In this document: positions 46,261-55,640 of the stretch, piece after piece
Layout: each line of letters starts with the position of its first letter
Position numbering within the stretch: position 1 is the stretch's first letter
NCBI RefSeq assembly: GCF_006346335.1
Contig: NZ_VDMC01000006.1
Span: forward strand, 87,816 to 151,815
Direction of reading: 5' to 3'
Origin: Aequorivita sinensis
GTDB taxonomy: Bacteria > Bacteroidota > Bacteroidia > Flavobacteriales > Flavobacteriaceae
Length of the DNA stretch: 64,000 bases
The notes under the pieces: generated by a model
Databases searched by the model: none
Seen by the model: only the letters and a program-made list of their open reading frames with translations
What the model was told of the DNA's origin: nothing
Position numbers and translations under genes: made by a program

Positions 46261-46458
46261 TCATGTCTTTAAATACATTAAACATTTATCCAGTTGGGGG
46301 TTCTGCTTGATAAGCGAATCAATCCACAGTTTTAATTCCTCAATTTCATAAGGAAGTAAACGGGTTAACGCTTTTTTCAATTCCTTGCAGAACAAATTGA
46401 CATCAAAACTGACTTTTGCTAGTACAGCTTTGGTATAATCAAACATTGCTCTTGCCAT
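46261..46458 (-). CDS. Small conserved Flavobacteriia protein
   Basis: A 65-residue helical protein beginning MARAMFDYTKAVLAKVSFD and ending LDKCLMYL. I recognise this N-terminal pattern as recurring in Flavobacteriia genomes, as a short protein of unknown function. The coding pattern and intact frame support it. It shares its terminator with the S41 gene. Confidence 0.7.
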   Translation of the reverse strand: MARAMFDYTKAVLAKVSFDVNLFCKELKKALTRLLPYEIEELKLWIDSLIKQNPQLDKCLMYLKT

Positions 46459-46647
46459 AGCTAATTAAAATTTAATAAATTAGATTAGGTAGAAGTTTAA
46501 TCAATACGCAAAGGGTTTATTTTTAAATTCAATCTAAATATAAGAATTATAAGTCATCTAAAATTGATTCTAAAGGAGATTAACACTGTTAAAGATTTGT
46601 TAATTAAAGAATCACATGACTAACCCTTTACCATTCGGGCTATTAAA

Positions 46648-47100
46648 TTATTTTACTTTTAGTGTCCACTCAAATTCGAATATTGAAACCGTATCTCCGT
46701 TCGAGTCTTTTCCTTCAGATTTCATCCATATAGTTTGACCTTCACCTGTCGCAATCGTTTTTTTTATTGCGTCGTCTATTTTATCACCATCATTACAATA
46801 AAACATAATTCTACCCTTTGCTTTCTTGGTGAAAGTAGCTTTATTATTTAGCACTAACATAGAAATTCCTTTATTGCTTTTTTTAATTTTATCCATCACC
46901 ATTGCACCAGTACTCAATTCGGCAGCTATACCTTGCACAGCCCAAAACATTGAATTAAAAGGATTTTGATTTATCCATCTGTGTTTTACAGAGGTGACAC
47001 AAGTAGTATTTGTAATCGATTTTACTCTTACACCTGTAAAGTATGCAGATGGTAATTTAAATAATAAAAATGTGTTGATTTTATTAGGTGATAATTTCAT
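46648..47100 (-). CDS. DUF4442 hotdog-fold protein
   Basis: A 150-residue protein of the DUF4442 thioesterase-like family. SVKHRWINQNPFNSMFWAVQGIAAELSTG is typical of the hotdog helix with the small-residue-rich substrate region. Probably acts on acyl-thioesters, but the substrate is unknown. Monocistronic. Confidence 0.82.
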   Translation of the reverse strand: MKLSPNKINTFLLFKLPSAYFTGVRVKSITNTTCVTSVKHRWINQNPFNSMFWAVQGIAAELSTGAMVMDKIKKSNKGISMLVLNNKATFTKKAKGRIMFYCNDGDKIDDAIKKTIATGEGQTIWMKSEGKDSNGDTVSIFEFEWTLKVK

Positions 47101-47463
47101 CAGTTGAATATTTTACACGAATATATTCATAATAATAGTTTTAAAGTTCAGTAAAATTAAAAACAAAGTCTTGGTCCATTAAAAATATCTGGTGGTTTTA
47201 TTTATCGCAACCCATGAGTTTAAATTCCTTACAGTCAATTATTCTTTTAGGACACTTCATACATCTGATATTTTATGAATACCTCTATATATTAACTTCA
47301 AGAAAACAAAAACACCTCCAATCTCCTATAATTCAATAGTATATAAGCTTATTTAAACATCTAAAAACAAAAACTATAAATGTTAAAAAAAAGTTAATTA
47401 TAGTACTATGTGTAACATACTACTGTCTTTTAGACATATATTTGCATAAGACAATATCAAGCT
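47101..47463. other. Intergenic region with promoter box
   Basis: 363 bp without a gene. The only element I see is TATATTTGC at 47437-47445 on the plus strand, 18 bp before the DUF4870 gene start; it matches the -7 consensus. No repeat or structured element is apparent elsewhere. Confidence 0.5.
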
Positions 47464-47964
47464 ATGGAAACTACAATAACAGAAAATCAAAAAAATACGA
47501 GTGTTTTTATACACTTATCAACATTCTTAAAATACTTTTTCCCTTTTGCGAACTTTATAGCTCCTTTATTAATATGGACTTTTAATAAGGAAAAAGCTTT
47601 TATAGATGATCATGGAAAGCAAGCCATCAATTTTCAGTTAAGTACTTTATTATATACTATACTAATTGGACTGTTATGTTTGCCTTTTATCATAATTTTT
47701 GCTTCAGATATTATTTCGTTAGCAGAAAGTATCAACCTTAATGACGGAATGTTCTCCATAAACAACATTCAAAATTTATCGGGATACCTTGTATTGATTA
47801 GTCTTGTAATAATATTATTTCTGGCATTATTTGTTTTTGAAATTTACGCTGTAATAAATGCTTCTATTCACGCATCGCGCGGCCAATTATATAAATACCC
47901 ACTTAACATTCCATTTATAAAAACTGACAGCCAAAAAATAAATCAATATGAGCACAATAGTTAA
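47464..47964 (+). CDS. DUF4870 membrane protein
   Basis: A 166-residue membrane protein with three hydrophobic helices in the DUF4870/Tic20-like arrangement (FFPFANFIAPLLIW, DHGKQAINFQLS). It heads an operon with the PadR and PspC genes. It overlaps a 59-codon frame at its end. Confidence 0.85.
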   Translation: METTITENQKNTSVFIHLSTFLKYFFPFANFIAPLLIWTFNKEKAFIDDHGKQAINFQLSTLLYTILIGLLCLPFIIIFASDIISLAESINLNDGMFSINNIQNLSGYLVLISLVIILFLALFVFEIYAVINASIHASRGQLYKYPLNIPFIKTDSQKINQYEHNS

Positions 47965-48127
47965 TTTTCTTTTGGCTGCTACGATTCAATTTTTGGGAAT
48001 AAGTACGCCAATACATAAGGAGTATGATAGTGCATTGACTAATCAACAATGCCAAGAACAAACTAGCGCACTCCCCTATTCAATAATCATCAATAACGAA
48101 CATGAGTTACACAAAACAAATAATTAA
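47948..48127 (+). CDS. Possible 59-aa exported peptide
   Basis: An uninterrupted ATG-TAA frame, overlapping the end of DUF4870 by 17 bp and ending 3 bp before the PadR start. The start MSTIVNFLLAATIQFLGIST is signal/TM-like. The remainder is polar with a single Cys. It fits the spacing of a coupled operon gene, but no homologue is known to me. Confidence 0.4.
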   Translation: MSTIVNFLLAATIQFLGISTPIHKEYDSALTNQQCQEQTSALPYSIIINNEHELHKTNN

Positions 48128-48130
48128 GAA

Positions 48131-48469
48131 ATGAAAATCGAAAACACAAAAGCGCAGATGCGAAAAGGGGTTTTGGAGTTTTGTATCCTATCCATCTTAA
48201 AGGACGGTGAGGCTTATACTTCAGATATTCTTGAAACCTTAAAAGACGCAAAAATGCTTGTCGTGGAAGGTACAATATATCCGCTGCTCACAAGGCTTAA
48301 AAATGCTGGATTACTTGCTTACCGTTGGGAAGAATCTACCGGCGGACCACCACGTAAGTATTATAGCCTTACAGAAAAAGGTAAATTATTTTTAACCGAA
48401 TTGAACAACACCTGGAGCGAACTGCAACAGGCCGTAACCATAGTAACCAGCGAAAAAAACAAAAAATGA
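48131..48469 (+). CDS. PadR-family transcriptional regulator
   Basis: A 112-residue winged-helix protein with a PadR core (KGVLEFCILSILKDGEAYTSDILE, YPLLTRLKNAGLL). It lacks the long C-terminal dimerisation domain, so it is a subfamily-2-like PadR. It overlaps the PspC gene by 4 bp (ATGA) and likely regulates the operon. Confidence 0.9.
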   Translation: MKIENTKAQMRKGVLEFCILSILKDGEAYTSDILETLKDAKMLVVEGTIYPLLTRLKNAGLLAYRWEESTGGPPRKYYSLTEKGKLFLTELNNTWSELQQAVTIVTSEKNKK

Positions 48470-50160
48470 ACAAGACAGTAAACATAAATTTGGCAGGCAC
48501 TTCTTTTTATATAGATGAAGATGCCTTTGAGAAGCTTTCACGCTACCTAGACGCCATTAGAAAGTCGCTAAAAGGTGCTGATGGAAGAGAAGAAATAATG
48601 CAGGATATTGAAGCACGTATTGGAGAACTTTTCTTTGAAAAAACCAAGAGTCCAACTCAGGTTATTACTCAGCAAACGCTAGATGAAGTTATTGCCATTA
48701 TGGGACAGCCAGAAGATTATGAGGTTGACGATGAGATTTTTGAAGATGCAAATTCCGATGCTTCATACAGCAATAGCAATACACGCAAACAACTATTTCG
48801 AGATATAGACAATAAGTATATATCGGGGGTATCCTCAGGAATAGGTCATTATATAGGAATAGACCCTATATGGATTAGACTGCTTTGGGTCCTGTTGGTG
48901 GTTGCAGGCTTAGGATCTCCAATATTAGTATATATTTTATTGTGGATATTAGTTCCTGCGGCAGTTACAACTTCTGATAAACTGAAGATGAAAGGCGAGC
49001 CGGTAAACATTTCAAATATCGAAAGAAAGTTTAAAGAGGGTTTCGATAATGTGGCAGATCGCGTAAAAAACGTCGATTATGACAAATATGGAAATAAAAT
49101 AAAAACGGGTACCACAGGTTTTTTCGATTCCTTGGGAAACGTATTCGTCGGTCTTTTTAAAGTATTCGTAAAGTTTATCGGAATTATGATAATCATAGTT
49201 TCATTATTCACACTTATCAGCTTAATAATTGGATTTTTTACCTTCGGGTCTATCGATTATTGGGGGAATAATGAAATAGCAGAATACATTACTATGGTCG
49301 ACACTACAAATGGATTAATGTGGCTAGTAGCACTATTATCATTACTCGCTATTGGGATACCGTTTTTTGCACTCTTTGTTTTGGGATTAAAGTTGTTGAT
49401 AAGCAACTTGAAATCAATGAATTCAACAGTTAAAATACTACTTATTGTAGTTTGGGCATTGTCGATAATTGGATTGGCAGTAATCGGCATCAAGCAGGCA
49501 ACCGAAAAAGCGTATGATGGTAATTTTATTCAAGAGCAAGCCCTATTAATTAAATCAAACGATACCTTACAGATATCAATGCGAGCTAATAAAGCTTTTA
49601 GTTATGAAGTTAGGCAGGATAGCGATTGGGAATTAAAGTACGACGAGAATGAGAAGCAGATTATCTATTCGACTGATATTTCTTTAAACATTAAAACTTC
49701 AAAAGATTCAATTGGTAAAATAGTAATCGAAAAAGCTGCAGAAGGTAGTAACCACCTGAATGCAAAAAAGCGAGCCGAAGCTATTTCATACAATTATACT
49801 ATTGAAAACAACAATTTAATTCTTGATGGTTATTTTACTACAGATACGGCAAATAAATTTCGTGATCAAGAAATTGATATAACTATTTATCTACCTGAAG
49901 GAACTGTAATAAATCCAGATGAAACAATTAATTCTTACATAAAATACAATACAGAGTTAAACGAGATAAAAAAATGGAGTAATGATGAACATTATTTCAG
50001 AGTATTAAAAGATTCATTTCAATGCTTGGACTGTCAATCATTTGAAGAATCTAAGAATGCTACCGATTCAACTAAAATCATAAATATTGAAATAGACTCT
50101 GTTTCAGCACCTCAAAAAAACTGGGAGGAAGAGGTGAAAGAAGATTTTAAAAACATATAA
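48466..50160 (+). CDS. PspC-domain membrane stress protein
   Basis: A 564-residue protein. The N-terminal regulatory region (residues about 1-105) is followed by a PspC domain (RKQLFRDIDNKYISGVSSGIGHYIGIDPIWIR; about 105-165), further membrane helices (about 240-355) and a C-terminal periplasmic part with beta-rich DUF2807-like character. Overlapping ATGA coupling with PadR supports envelope-stress control. Confidence 0.88.
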   Translation: MNKTVNINLAGTSFYIDEDAFEKLSRYLDAIRKSLKGADGREEIMQDIEARIGELFFEKTKSPTQVITQQTLDEVIAIMGQPEDYEVDDEIFEDANSDASYSNSNTRKQLFRDIDNKYISGVSSGIGHYIGIDPIWIRLLWVLLVVAGLGSPILVYILLWILVPAAVTTSDKLKMKGEPVNISNIERKFKEGFDNVADRVKNVDYDKYGNKIKTGTTGFFDSLGNVFVGLFKVFVKFIGIMIIIVSLFTLISLIIGFFTFGSIDYWGNNEIAEYITMVDTTNGLMWLVALLSLLAIGIPFFALFVLGLKLLISNLKSMNSTVKILLIVVWALSIIGLAVIGIKQATEKAYDGNFIQEQALLIKSNDTLQISMRANKAFSYEVRQDSDWELKYDENEKQIIYSTDISLNIKTSKDSIGKIVIEKAAEGSNHLNAKKRAEAISYNYTIENNNLILDGYFTTDTANKFRDQEIDITIYLPEGTVINPDETINSYIKYNTELNEIKKWSNDEHYFRVLKDSFQCLDCQSFEESKNATDSTKIINIEIDSVSAPQKNWEEEVKEDFKNI

Positions 50161-50210
50161 TAGTGTAATTCAACGACTATTTCATTTTTAAACAATTAAA
50201 CTAATCAATT

Positions 50211-50930
50211 ATGAAAATATCAAAAATAATCACCTTATTTGGAATTGCATTGCTTTTAAGCGCATGTAATTTTAATATCGATATAGGTGAAAAAGGAAAT
50301 GGAAATATTGTAACTAAAGAACGTAGTGTTTCAGAAAATTTTGAAGAAGTTCGCGGCAGTGCTGGATTAGATGTGTATCTTACTGAAGGTAGTGAAAACA
50401 AAATTGTAGTAGAAGCCGATGAAAATCTTCATCAGTATATTGAAACCGATATTGAAAATGGAAAACTTCACATTACCACTTCAGAAAATATCAGAAGCTC
50501 TAAAGCTAAAAAAGTATACGTTACTTTTAAAGAGTTAAATACTATTGAAGCTAGTAGCGGTGCCGACGTAGTTGGAAATTCTATTATAAAAAGTCAAAAC
50601 CTCACCTTAAAAAGCAGTAGCGGCGCCGATTTGAAAGTAGAAGTGTTTGCACAGGAGGTAAATGCTAAAACTAGTAGTGGGGCAGATATGGAAGTTTCCG
50701 GAAAAGCTTCCTTCTTAAACGCCGATGCTTCTAGTGGCAGTGAATTGAATGCGAAAAAACTATTAGTAATTAACTGTAAAGCTGAAGCATCAAGTGGCGC
50801 TGAAGTAATTGTTAATGTTCGAGAAAATTTAAAAACGAATGTAAGTAGCGGAGGTGAAATTAACTACCACGGCGATCCATCTTCTATAGAAAGTAATAAA
50901 AGTCATTCAGGTAGTGTGAAAAAGATATAA
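50211..50930 (+). CDS. DUF2807 (head-GIN) lipoprotein
   Basis: A 239-residue lipoprotein (lipobox LLSAC) with the DUF2807 auto-adhesin beta-helix. Repeats of SSGAD/SSGSE (about residues 115-215) form the rungs. It lies 51 bp after the PspC gene, consistent with one operon. Confidence 0.87.
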   Translation: MKISKIITLFGIALLLSACNFNIDIGEKGNGNIVTKERSVSENFEEVRGSAGLDVYLTEGSENKIVVEADENLHQYIETDIENGKLHITTSENIRSSKAKKVYVTFKELNTIEASSGADVVGNSIIKSQNLTLKSSSGADLKVEVFAQEVNAKTSSGADMEVSGKASFLNADASSGSELNAKKLLVINCKAEASSGAEVIVNVRENLKTNVSSGGEINYHGDPSSIESNKSHSGSVKKI

Positions 50931-50956
50931 GAATTGAAAAACAGCATATTATAATC

Positions 50957-50994
50957 AAAAACCTAACATTTTCACAAGAATTTGTTAGGTTTTT
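50957..50994 (+). terminator. Terminator
   Basis: Stem AAAAACCTAACA/TGTTAGGTTTTT after the DUF2807 gene. Confidence 0.8.
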
Positions 50995-51057
50995 AAAATT
51001 TAATACAATTTTAAGCGTTCTTTATTCATAAAAACCGAAATTTGTAAAAAATCAATT

Positions 51058-51489
51058 ATGAAAAAACTCCTTTTAATATTAGCAGTAGTAACGTTATTTT
51101 CTTGCAATTCTGATGATGATGCAGGTAACGTAAAAACAGATGAATTTGAAAACATTAGAACCACGCTTCCGCAAGGAAAATGGAAAATAACCAAAATGGT
51201 TGATGGTACATCAGATCACACGTCCGACTTTCAAAGTTTTACATTTACATTTAATGAAGATGGTACAGTAACCGCTAAAAACGATATTTTAACCGAGCCA
51301 GGAACTTGGGCATATCAGAGCTCATCTAACAGTGGCGAAGAATTGGTGCTTCAATTCAGTGAAATGGAACCTTTTGACGAATTAAATGACGACTGGGATA
51401 TAGTTTCGGTGAGTAATGTAAAAATAGAACTTTCAGATATAAGTGGTGGGGATGGAGACACTGAACTCTTAACTTTTACTAAAATTTAA
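51058..51489 (+). CDS. Lipocalin-like lipoprotein
   Basis: A 143-residue lipoprotein (lipobox LFSC, followed by the acidic NSDDD) with the WKITKMVDG...TFTFNEDGTVTAKN...GTWAYQ pattern of lipocalin-like domain proteins common in Bacteroidota. Ligand unknown. Confidence 0.75.
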   Translation: MKKLLLILAVVTLFSCNSDDDAGNVKTDEFENIRTTLPQGKWKITKMVDGTSDHTSDFQSFTFTFNEDGTVTAKNDILTEPGTWAYQSSSNSGEELVLQFSEMEPFDELNDDWDIVSVSNVKIELSDISGGDGDTELLTFTKI

Positions 51490-51512
51490 ATAGTTTGCTT
51501 ATCATTATAAAT

Positions 51513-51541
51513 AAAAATGCCGCAACAATTGCGGCATTTTT
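51513..51541. terminator. Bidirectional terminator
   Basis: Stem AAAAATGCCGCAA/TTGCGGCATTTTT between convergent genes. Confidence 0.85.
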
Positions 51542-51561
51542 ATGTTTATATAGTTTGTAAA

Positions 51562-52533
51562 TTACTCTGCAGTAACTTCAGATTCTGTTTCAATTGTTGC
51601 AAGGTAACGCTCTGCATCTAACGCGGCCATACAACCAGTTCCAGCAGCTGTTACTGCTTGGCGATAATCTTTATCTTGAACATCTCCACTCGCAAAAACT
51701 CCAGGGATATTTGTCTTAGTAGTTTTTCCTTTAGTGATGATGTAACCTGTCTCATCCATATCAATTTGTCCTTTGAATATGTCAGTGTTAGGTTTATGTC
51801 CGATTGCAATAAACAAACCTGTGATTTCTATATCAGATTTCTCTCCAGTTTGATTATTTACTACTCTTAATCCCTCAACCACAGAATCTCCTAGTACCTC
51901 GTCTACTTCAGTATTATATAGTACTTCAAGGTTTTTAGTGTTGTTTACTCTGTGTTGCATCGCTTTTGAAGCACGCATATAGTCCTTACGAACAAGCATT
52001 GTAACTTTATTACAAATATTAGATAAATAAGTAGCTTCTTCAGCAGCAGTATCTCCGGCTCCTACAATTGCAACGTCTTGCCCCTTGTAGAAAAATCCGT
52101 CACAAACTGCGCAAGCAGATACTCCACCCCCGCGTAATTTCTGTTCACTTGGAAGACCTAAATATTTAGCTGTAGCACCAGTTGAAATAATAACTGTTTC
52201 TGCCTCTAACTGAGTGCTATTATCTACAGTAATTTTATGAATTCCTCCAACTTTATCACTAAACTCTACGTTAGTAACCATTCCTATTCTAACTTCAGTT
52301 CCAAAACGCTCAGCTTGTTGTTGTAGCTGCACCATCATAGTAGGTCCATCAATACCTTCAGGATATCCTGGGAAGTTATCAACTTCTGTAGTTGTAGTTA
52401 GCTGTCCACCTGGTTCCATCCCAGTGTAAACAACAGGTTTCAAGTCTGCGCGAGCAGCATAAATCGCTGCCGTATAACCTGCCGGCCCAGACCCAATGAT
52501 AAGGCATTTAATTCTTTCAATAGTTTCGCTCAT
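51562..52533 (-). CDS. trxB: Thioredoxin-disulfide reductase
   Basis: A 323-residue low-molecular-weight flavoprotein: FAD motif GSGPAGYTAAIYAARA, redox-active CAVC (in GVSACAVCDGFF) and NADPH motif GAGDTAAEEA. It supplies electrons to thioredoxins, probably including the one encoded by the ahpC operon in this window. Confidence 0.95.
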   Translation of the reverse strand: MSETIERIKCLIIGSGPAGYTAAIYAARADLKPVVYTGMEPGGQLTTTTEVDNFPGYPEGIDGPTMMVQLQQQAERFGTEVRIGMVTNVEFSDKVGGIHKITVDNSTQLEAETVIISTGATAKYLGLPSEQKLRGGGVSACAVCDGFFYKGQDVAIVGAGDTAAEEATYLSNICNKVTMLVRKDYMRASKAMQHRVNNTKNLEVLYNTEVDEVLGDSVVEGLRVVNNQTGEKSDIEITGLFIAIGHKPNTDIFKGQIDMDETGYIITKGKTTKTNIPGVFASGDVQDKDYRQAVTAAGTGCMAALDAERYLATIETESEVTAE

Positions 52534-52727
52534 GATATTCTCTTCAATAATTTTCGAACGGTAAAAATAGCAACTTTTAAAGGAAAAGACGTTTAATTTT
52601 TATTAAGATTTGTTATCTGAGTATTGGAAACTACTATTGTGCCTAATATAAAATAACATTGAAACTCCTTTTCAATTTAAAAAGGTTGAATTAAGTTGAG
52701 TGTTCTATGGAATTTAAACCTCACCTC

Positions 52728-52757
52728 TTGTAAAGATTTAGATTTTGGGTATTTTTG
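52728..52757 (+). promoter_or_regulatory. Promoter of tRNA-Pro
   Basis: TTG (52728-52730), 19 bases, TATTTTTG (52750-52757): a full -33/-7 match, 13 bp upstream of the tRNA 5' end. Confidence 0.65.
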
Positions 52758-52769
52758 TGCTCTCATAAT

Positions 52770-52843
52770 CGAGATGTAGCGCAGTCTGGTAGCGTACACG
52801 TCTGGGGGACGTGGGGTCGCAGGTTCAAATCCTGTCATCTCGA
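52770..52843 (+). tRNA. tRNA-Pro (anticodon GGG)
   Basis: Folds as a complete 74-nt cloverleaf: acceptor CGAGATG/CATCTCG, D stem GCGC/GCGT (one wobble), anticodon stem CACGT/ACGTG with loop CTGGGGG, giving anticodon GGG at 52804-52806, and T arm GCAGG-TTCAAAT-CCTGT. CCA is not encoded. It is a plausible integration site for the island immediately downstream. Confidence 0.93.
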
Positions 52844-52867
52844 CAAGAAAAAACACAAAACAACACT

Positions 52868-52903
52868 AAAACCCTGTAAATCATATGGTTTACAGGGTTT
52901 TTT
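52868..52903 (+). terminator. Terminator of tRNA-Pro
   Basis: Stem AAAACCCTGTAAA/TTTACAGGGTTTT with T run. Confidence 0.85.
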
Positions 52904-53058
52904 AGTTTTCGAATTCATAGCAAAAAACCATTAAATTTGGTTCGAAATCATATAAAATGTACCCTAATCGGACACCCTTTTTAAAAAGGATTATTTCGCG
53001 AAACCTCTGATTTGACCTTCGTTTTCAAAGATTTATTAATTAGAAAACGTAAAATATT

Positions 53059-53598
53059 ATGAGGAAATCCGACACCTTTTCTGTAATGCTCCTACCAAGA
53101 TTTGAAAAAGAATCTAAAGGAAAAACACCTCTATATGCAAGAATAACAGTCAATGGCAAGTTTAAGAGGTTTAGTATTCAAATAAAATTTACTACAGATT
53201 TGTGGGAACCTTCTGTTTCTAGGCTCAAGGGAAACAGCGCGGAGGCCCGTCAAATCAACAATCACATAAATCAGGTTCTAATCCAAATCGATGAGGCATA
53301 CAGAGAGCTTAAAAAAGAACGAAAATTAATTACCCCCCAAACCGTAATAGCAAGATATCGAGGGGAAGATCAAATAAGGAAAACACTCATCCAGTGGTCA
53401 GAATACCACAAATTCAATATGAAGTCTGTATTAAAACCAGGAACCCTAAAAAACTATTACACAACAGAAACCTATATTAAGAGATTTCTAGAGATTCAAA
53501 GAAATACCGATGACATATATCTAGAGCACCTCGATTATGCTTTTATAATCGACTTTGAAGAAACCTGTCTTACTGTTATATTCTTTTATAGAAAATAA
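53059..53598 (+). pseudogene. Truncated tyrosine recombinase (phage-type integrase)
   Basis: A 179-residue frame covering the Arm-binding domain (residues about 5-95; GKTPLYARITVNGKFKRFSIQ) and SAM-like core-binding domain (about 110-172) of a Bacteroidota integrase. Normal members run about 400 residues. The catalytic R-H-R-Y domain is absent: after IDFEE (about 53571) the frame turns to unrelated residues and stops. It lies 216 bp downstream of tRNA-Pro, in the same orientation, as in island integrases. It is probably inactive. Confidence 0.8.
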
Positions 53599-53728
53599 AT
53601 TTTTAAACATTCATTTGATTTTAAATTGTGTGCAGCAGAATATATACTACAGCCTTTATTGGTTAAATATTGCACTTGGGCGCAACTATCTGTTTATAAT
53701 TTCAAATATAAGTCAATGCAGTATTAAT

Positions 53729-53937
53729 CCATTACGGAAAACCATAAGAGTGGGCTTTTAAATCAGGGAGAATACCAAATATAAAGTTTTTTGATAAAGA
53801 ATCGCTATCTATTTCATTTTTAGAAGATTCCACAAAAACAAAGCCGCTCAAAGCGGCTTATTTTAGTTCGGTATTTAAAAATTATGGGGTTGTTCAACGG
53901 TTACCATTGTCGTAACCAGTGCTTTTTATTTCATTGA
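53729..53937. repeat. Cassette-type repeat R1
   Basis: Starts with CCATTACGGAAAACCA and GAGTGGGCTTTT, then CGCTATCT (53803), TTAGAAGAT, the hairpin AAGCCGC-TCAAA-GCGGCTT (53841-53859) and GTTCGGTATTTAAAAATTA. Its left part matches repeat R2 (55469) in order and spacing, and its right part (53803-53935) matches R3 (56261). It covers the last codons of the PIN-like gene, in the minus orientation. The hairpin can act as its terminator. The interval 53599-53925 has no other gene. Confidence 0.65.
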
Positions 53938-55341
53938 TATTAATATACTTAATTTTCCCGAACCTTTATTCGTCTCAATTTTTAACGTAAAAGTTTCAAA
54001 GTCCCATATTCGTCCATACCATTTGTTAGATTGAATCAAATCCTTTTCTTTTTCCCATTCAAATCTTTCTTTAAAATATTTATCCGCTCCAAAAATTTCA
54101 ACCGCATTATTAACAACTAATTCATACTCTCTTATAAAAGTAAAGTTTGAATAGTTATTGGTTTTTCGATAAAAAAAAAGGTAGCTTTTACCATCCTCTA
54201 GGATTTTGTCAATTCTATTAAAGAATCCCAAGTAATTATGAACAGGCTTAATTGTATTTGTCTCTCTATTAATATCAATAGATTTATAAGAATCCACAAT
54301 CAATCCATTTTTCAAATCATTCACTAAAAGCTCGGAAAAAGTATTTTGGTCTTTTTCTTCCTTTTCAACAATAAAGTCAAATGATTGGATGAATTCATCA
54401 GCGTGAATAACTTTTGTGTCAATTCCAAGTAACTTATAAAGTGCTCTGGTTTTTTTCAGAAAACCATTATCGTCTGAAACAACACAATCGCAGTAAGTTC
54501 CATAATAACTGTGAATCCCATCATTAAGCATATTATAGAATCTCACACTTTTAGATGGTTCTTTACTTATTCCTAAAAGGTCAAGAGTAAAGTATGCGTT
54601 TGTAAAAAAGTCATATTTTGATATTTCCTTGTCTCCATTTGGGTTTAAATTACTATTCACATATTCTATAAACGTCTTTTGAAGATGAGAATCTTTCAAG
54701 TCTTCATTGAAATCTATCTCGTCATAGTCAATAGTAAACTTTCCATTGTTAATATGCTTGTCTGTAACGTTTCTCAATCCTTTATACACAGATTTATCCT
54801 CCTGCATATTTTTAAGCATTCCCATAAGATGTTCGCTCCATTGCATTATACTCATGGGTTCTTTACCAAAAGGAAGAAAGTTTTGTAATGGGTCAGTTAT
54901 TGAAGGGTCCAAGTTTTCCATTTCTGGGAAGTTGAAGTCTAATTTTGTTTCGGTTAAGAGAGTTTTTGCATTTTCAAATTTTTCTTGGTCTTCTGGATTT
55001 AGGTCGCTCGTGTCAAAATCAAAGATGCTTGTGAAGTCAATGTCATCTGTTTCTTTTTCAACATCTGCAAATGCCTCTAAAGGCCTTGCTAAATAGCAAG
55101 AAGTTTTCTTTTCAATTGCGTGGTATGATAGGTAATTATCATTCACAATTGAATCCATAAATTCTAATTCGGAATATTTAATATTCGTTTTATCGTTTTT
55201 TAAATCTCGAAGATGTGCATGAGAGTAACAGAATAAACTTGCCTTTTGTTTCCTGATTTGATTCAATAGTTTGACATATTGAGCTTTTTCCTGTTTGAAT
55301 AGGTGACTGAAGATTTGTTTGTCAAAATATATTCTTACCAT
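53926..55341 (-). CDS. Large PIN-like-domain protein
   Basis: A 471-residue protein whose ends resemble a split PIN nuclease fold. An N-terminal RIYFDKQIFS strand carries D7, with a second acidic site in YSHAHLRDL (D46), and the later segment CDCVVSDDNGFLKKTRALYKLLGIDT carries D290/D291, in the order of PIN catalytic acids. The region between (about 90-280) and the C-terminal 130 residues are unassigned. It sits in the island as cargo, with its 3' end inside repeat R1. A host-defence or RNA-cleaving role is inferred only. Confidence 0.65.
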   Translation of the reverse strand: MVRIYFDKQIFSHLFKQEKAQYVKLLNQIRKQKASLFCYSHAHLRDLKNDKTNIKYSELEFMDSIVNDNYLSYHAIEKKTSCYLARPLEAFADVEKETDDIDFTSIFDFDTSDLNPEDQEKFENAKTLLTETKLDFNFPEMENLDPSITDPLQNFLPFGKEPMSIMQWSEHLMGMLKNMQEDKSVYKGLRNVTDKHINNGKFTIDYDEIDFNEDLKDSHLQKTFIEYVNSNLNPNGDKEISKYDFFTNAYFTLDLLGISKEPSKSVRFYNMLNDGIHSYYGTYCDCVVSDDNGFLKKTRALYKLLGIDTKVIHADEFIQSFDFIVEKEEKDQNTFSELLVNDLKNGLIVDSYKSIDINRETNTIKPVHNYLGFFNRIDKILEDGKSYLFFYRKTNNYSNFTFIREYELVVNNAVEIFGADKYFKERFEWEKEKDLIQSNKWYGRIWDFETFTLKIETNKGSGKLSILISMK

Positions 55342-55468
55342 TCACTTTTTCGGCATTGGTTACAACTTGATTATATAGGCTACTTTAGTTCCATTATTCA
55401 ACCCATTGGTCATGCTTAGTACTATATTGCTACGTTATTGGGTAAATATAAAACAATCAAAAACCCAC

Positions 55469-55640
55469 CCATTACGGAAAACCAAAAAAGTAGGTTTTAA
55501 TTGGAGAGAGTACCAGAAACAATGTTTATTACTTAATTGTATAAGCTATCTATTTTCAGATAAACAAAATATACAAAGCAACTCCCATTGACTTATCTAG
55601 TAATTTTTAATTAAATGAGTGGGCTCTTAAAAATCAACGA
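55469..55640. repeat. Cassette-type repeat R2 (with a partial second copy)
   Basis: CCATTACGGAAAACCA (55469) and AGTAGGTTTTAA match R1, followed by GCTATCTATTTT at the same spacing. A further CCCATT...GAGTGGGCTCTTAAA piece (about 55584-55635) matches the R1 left part again. It lies at the 3' end of the minus-strand 72-codon gene. The interval 55342-55633 holds nothing else. Confidence 0.55.

Noticed and set aside
53555..53761. 68-codon frame after the integrase remnant
   Set aside because: Overlaps the integrase end and repeat R1; amino-acid content is not protein-like, and no start signal.
54746..55096. Plus-strand frames opposite the PIN-like gene
   Set aside because: Shadows of a longer coherent minus-strand gene; no promoter and repetitive Ser/Phe composition.
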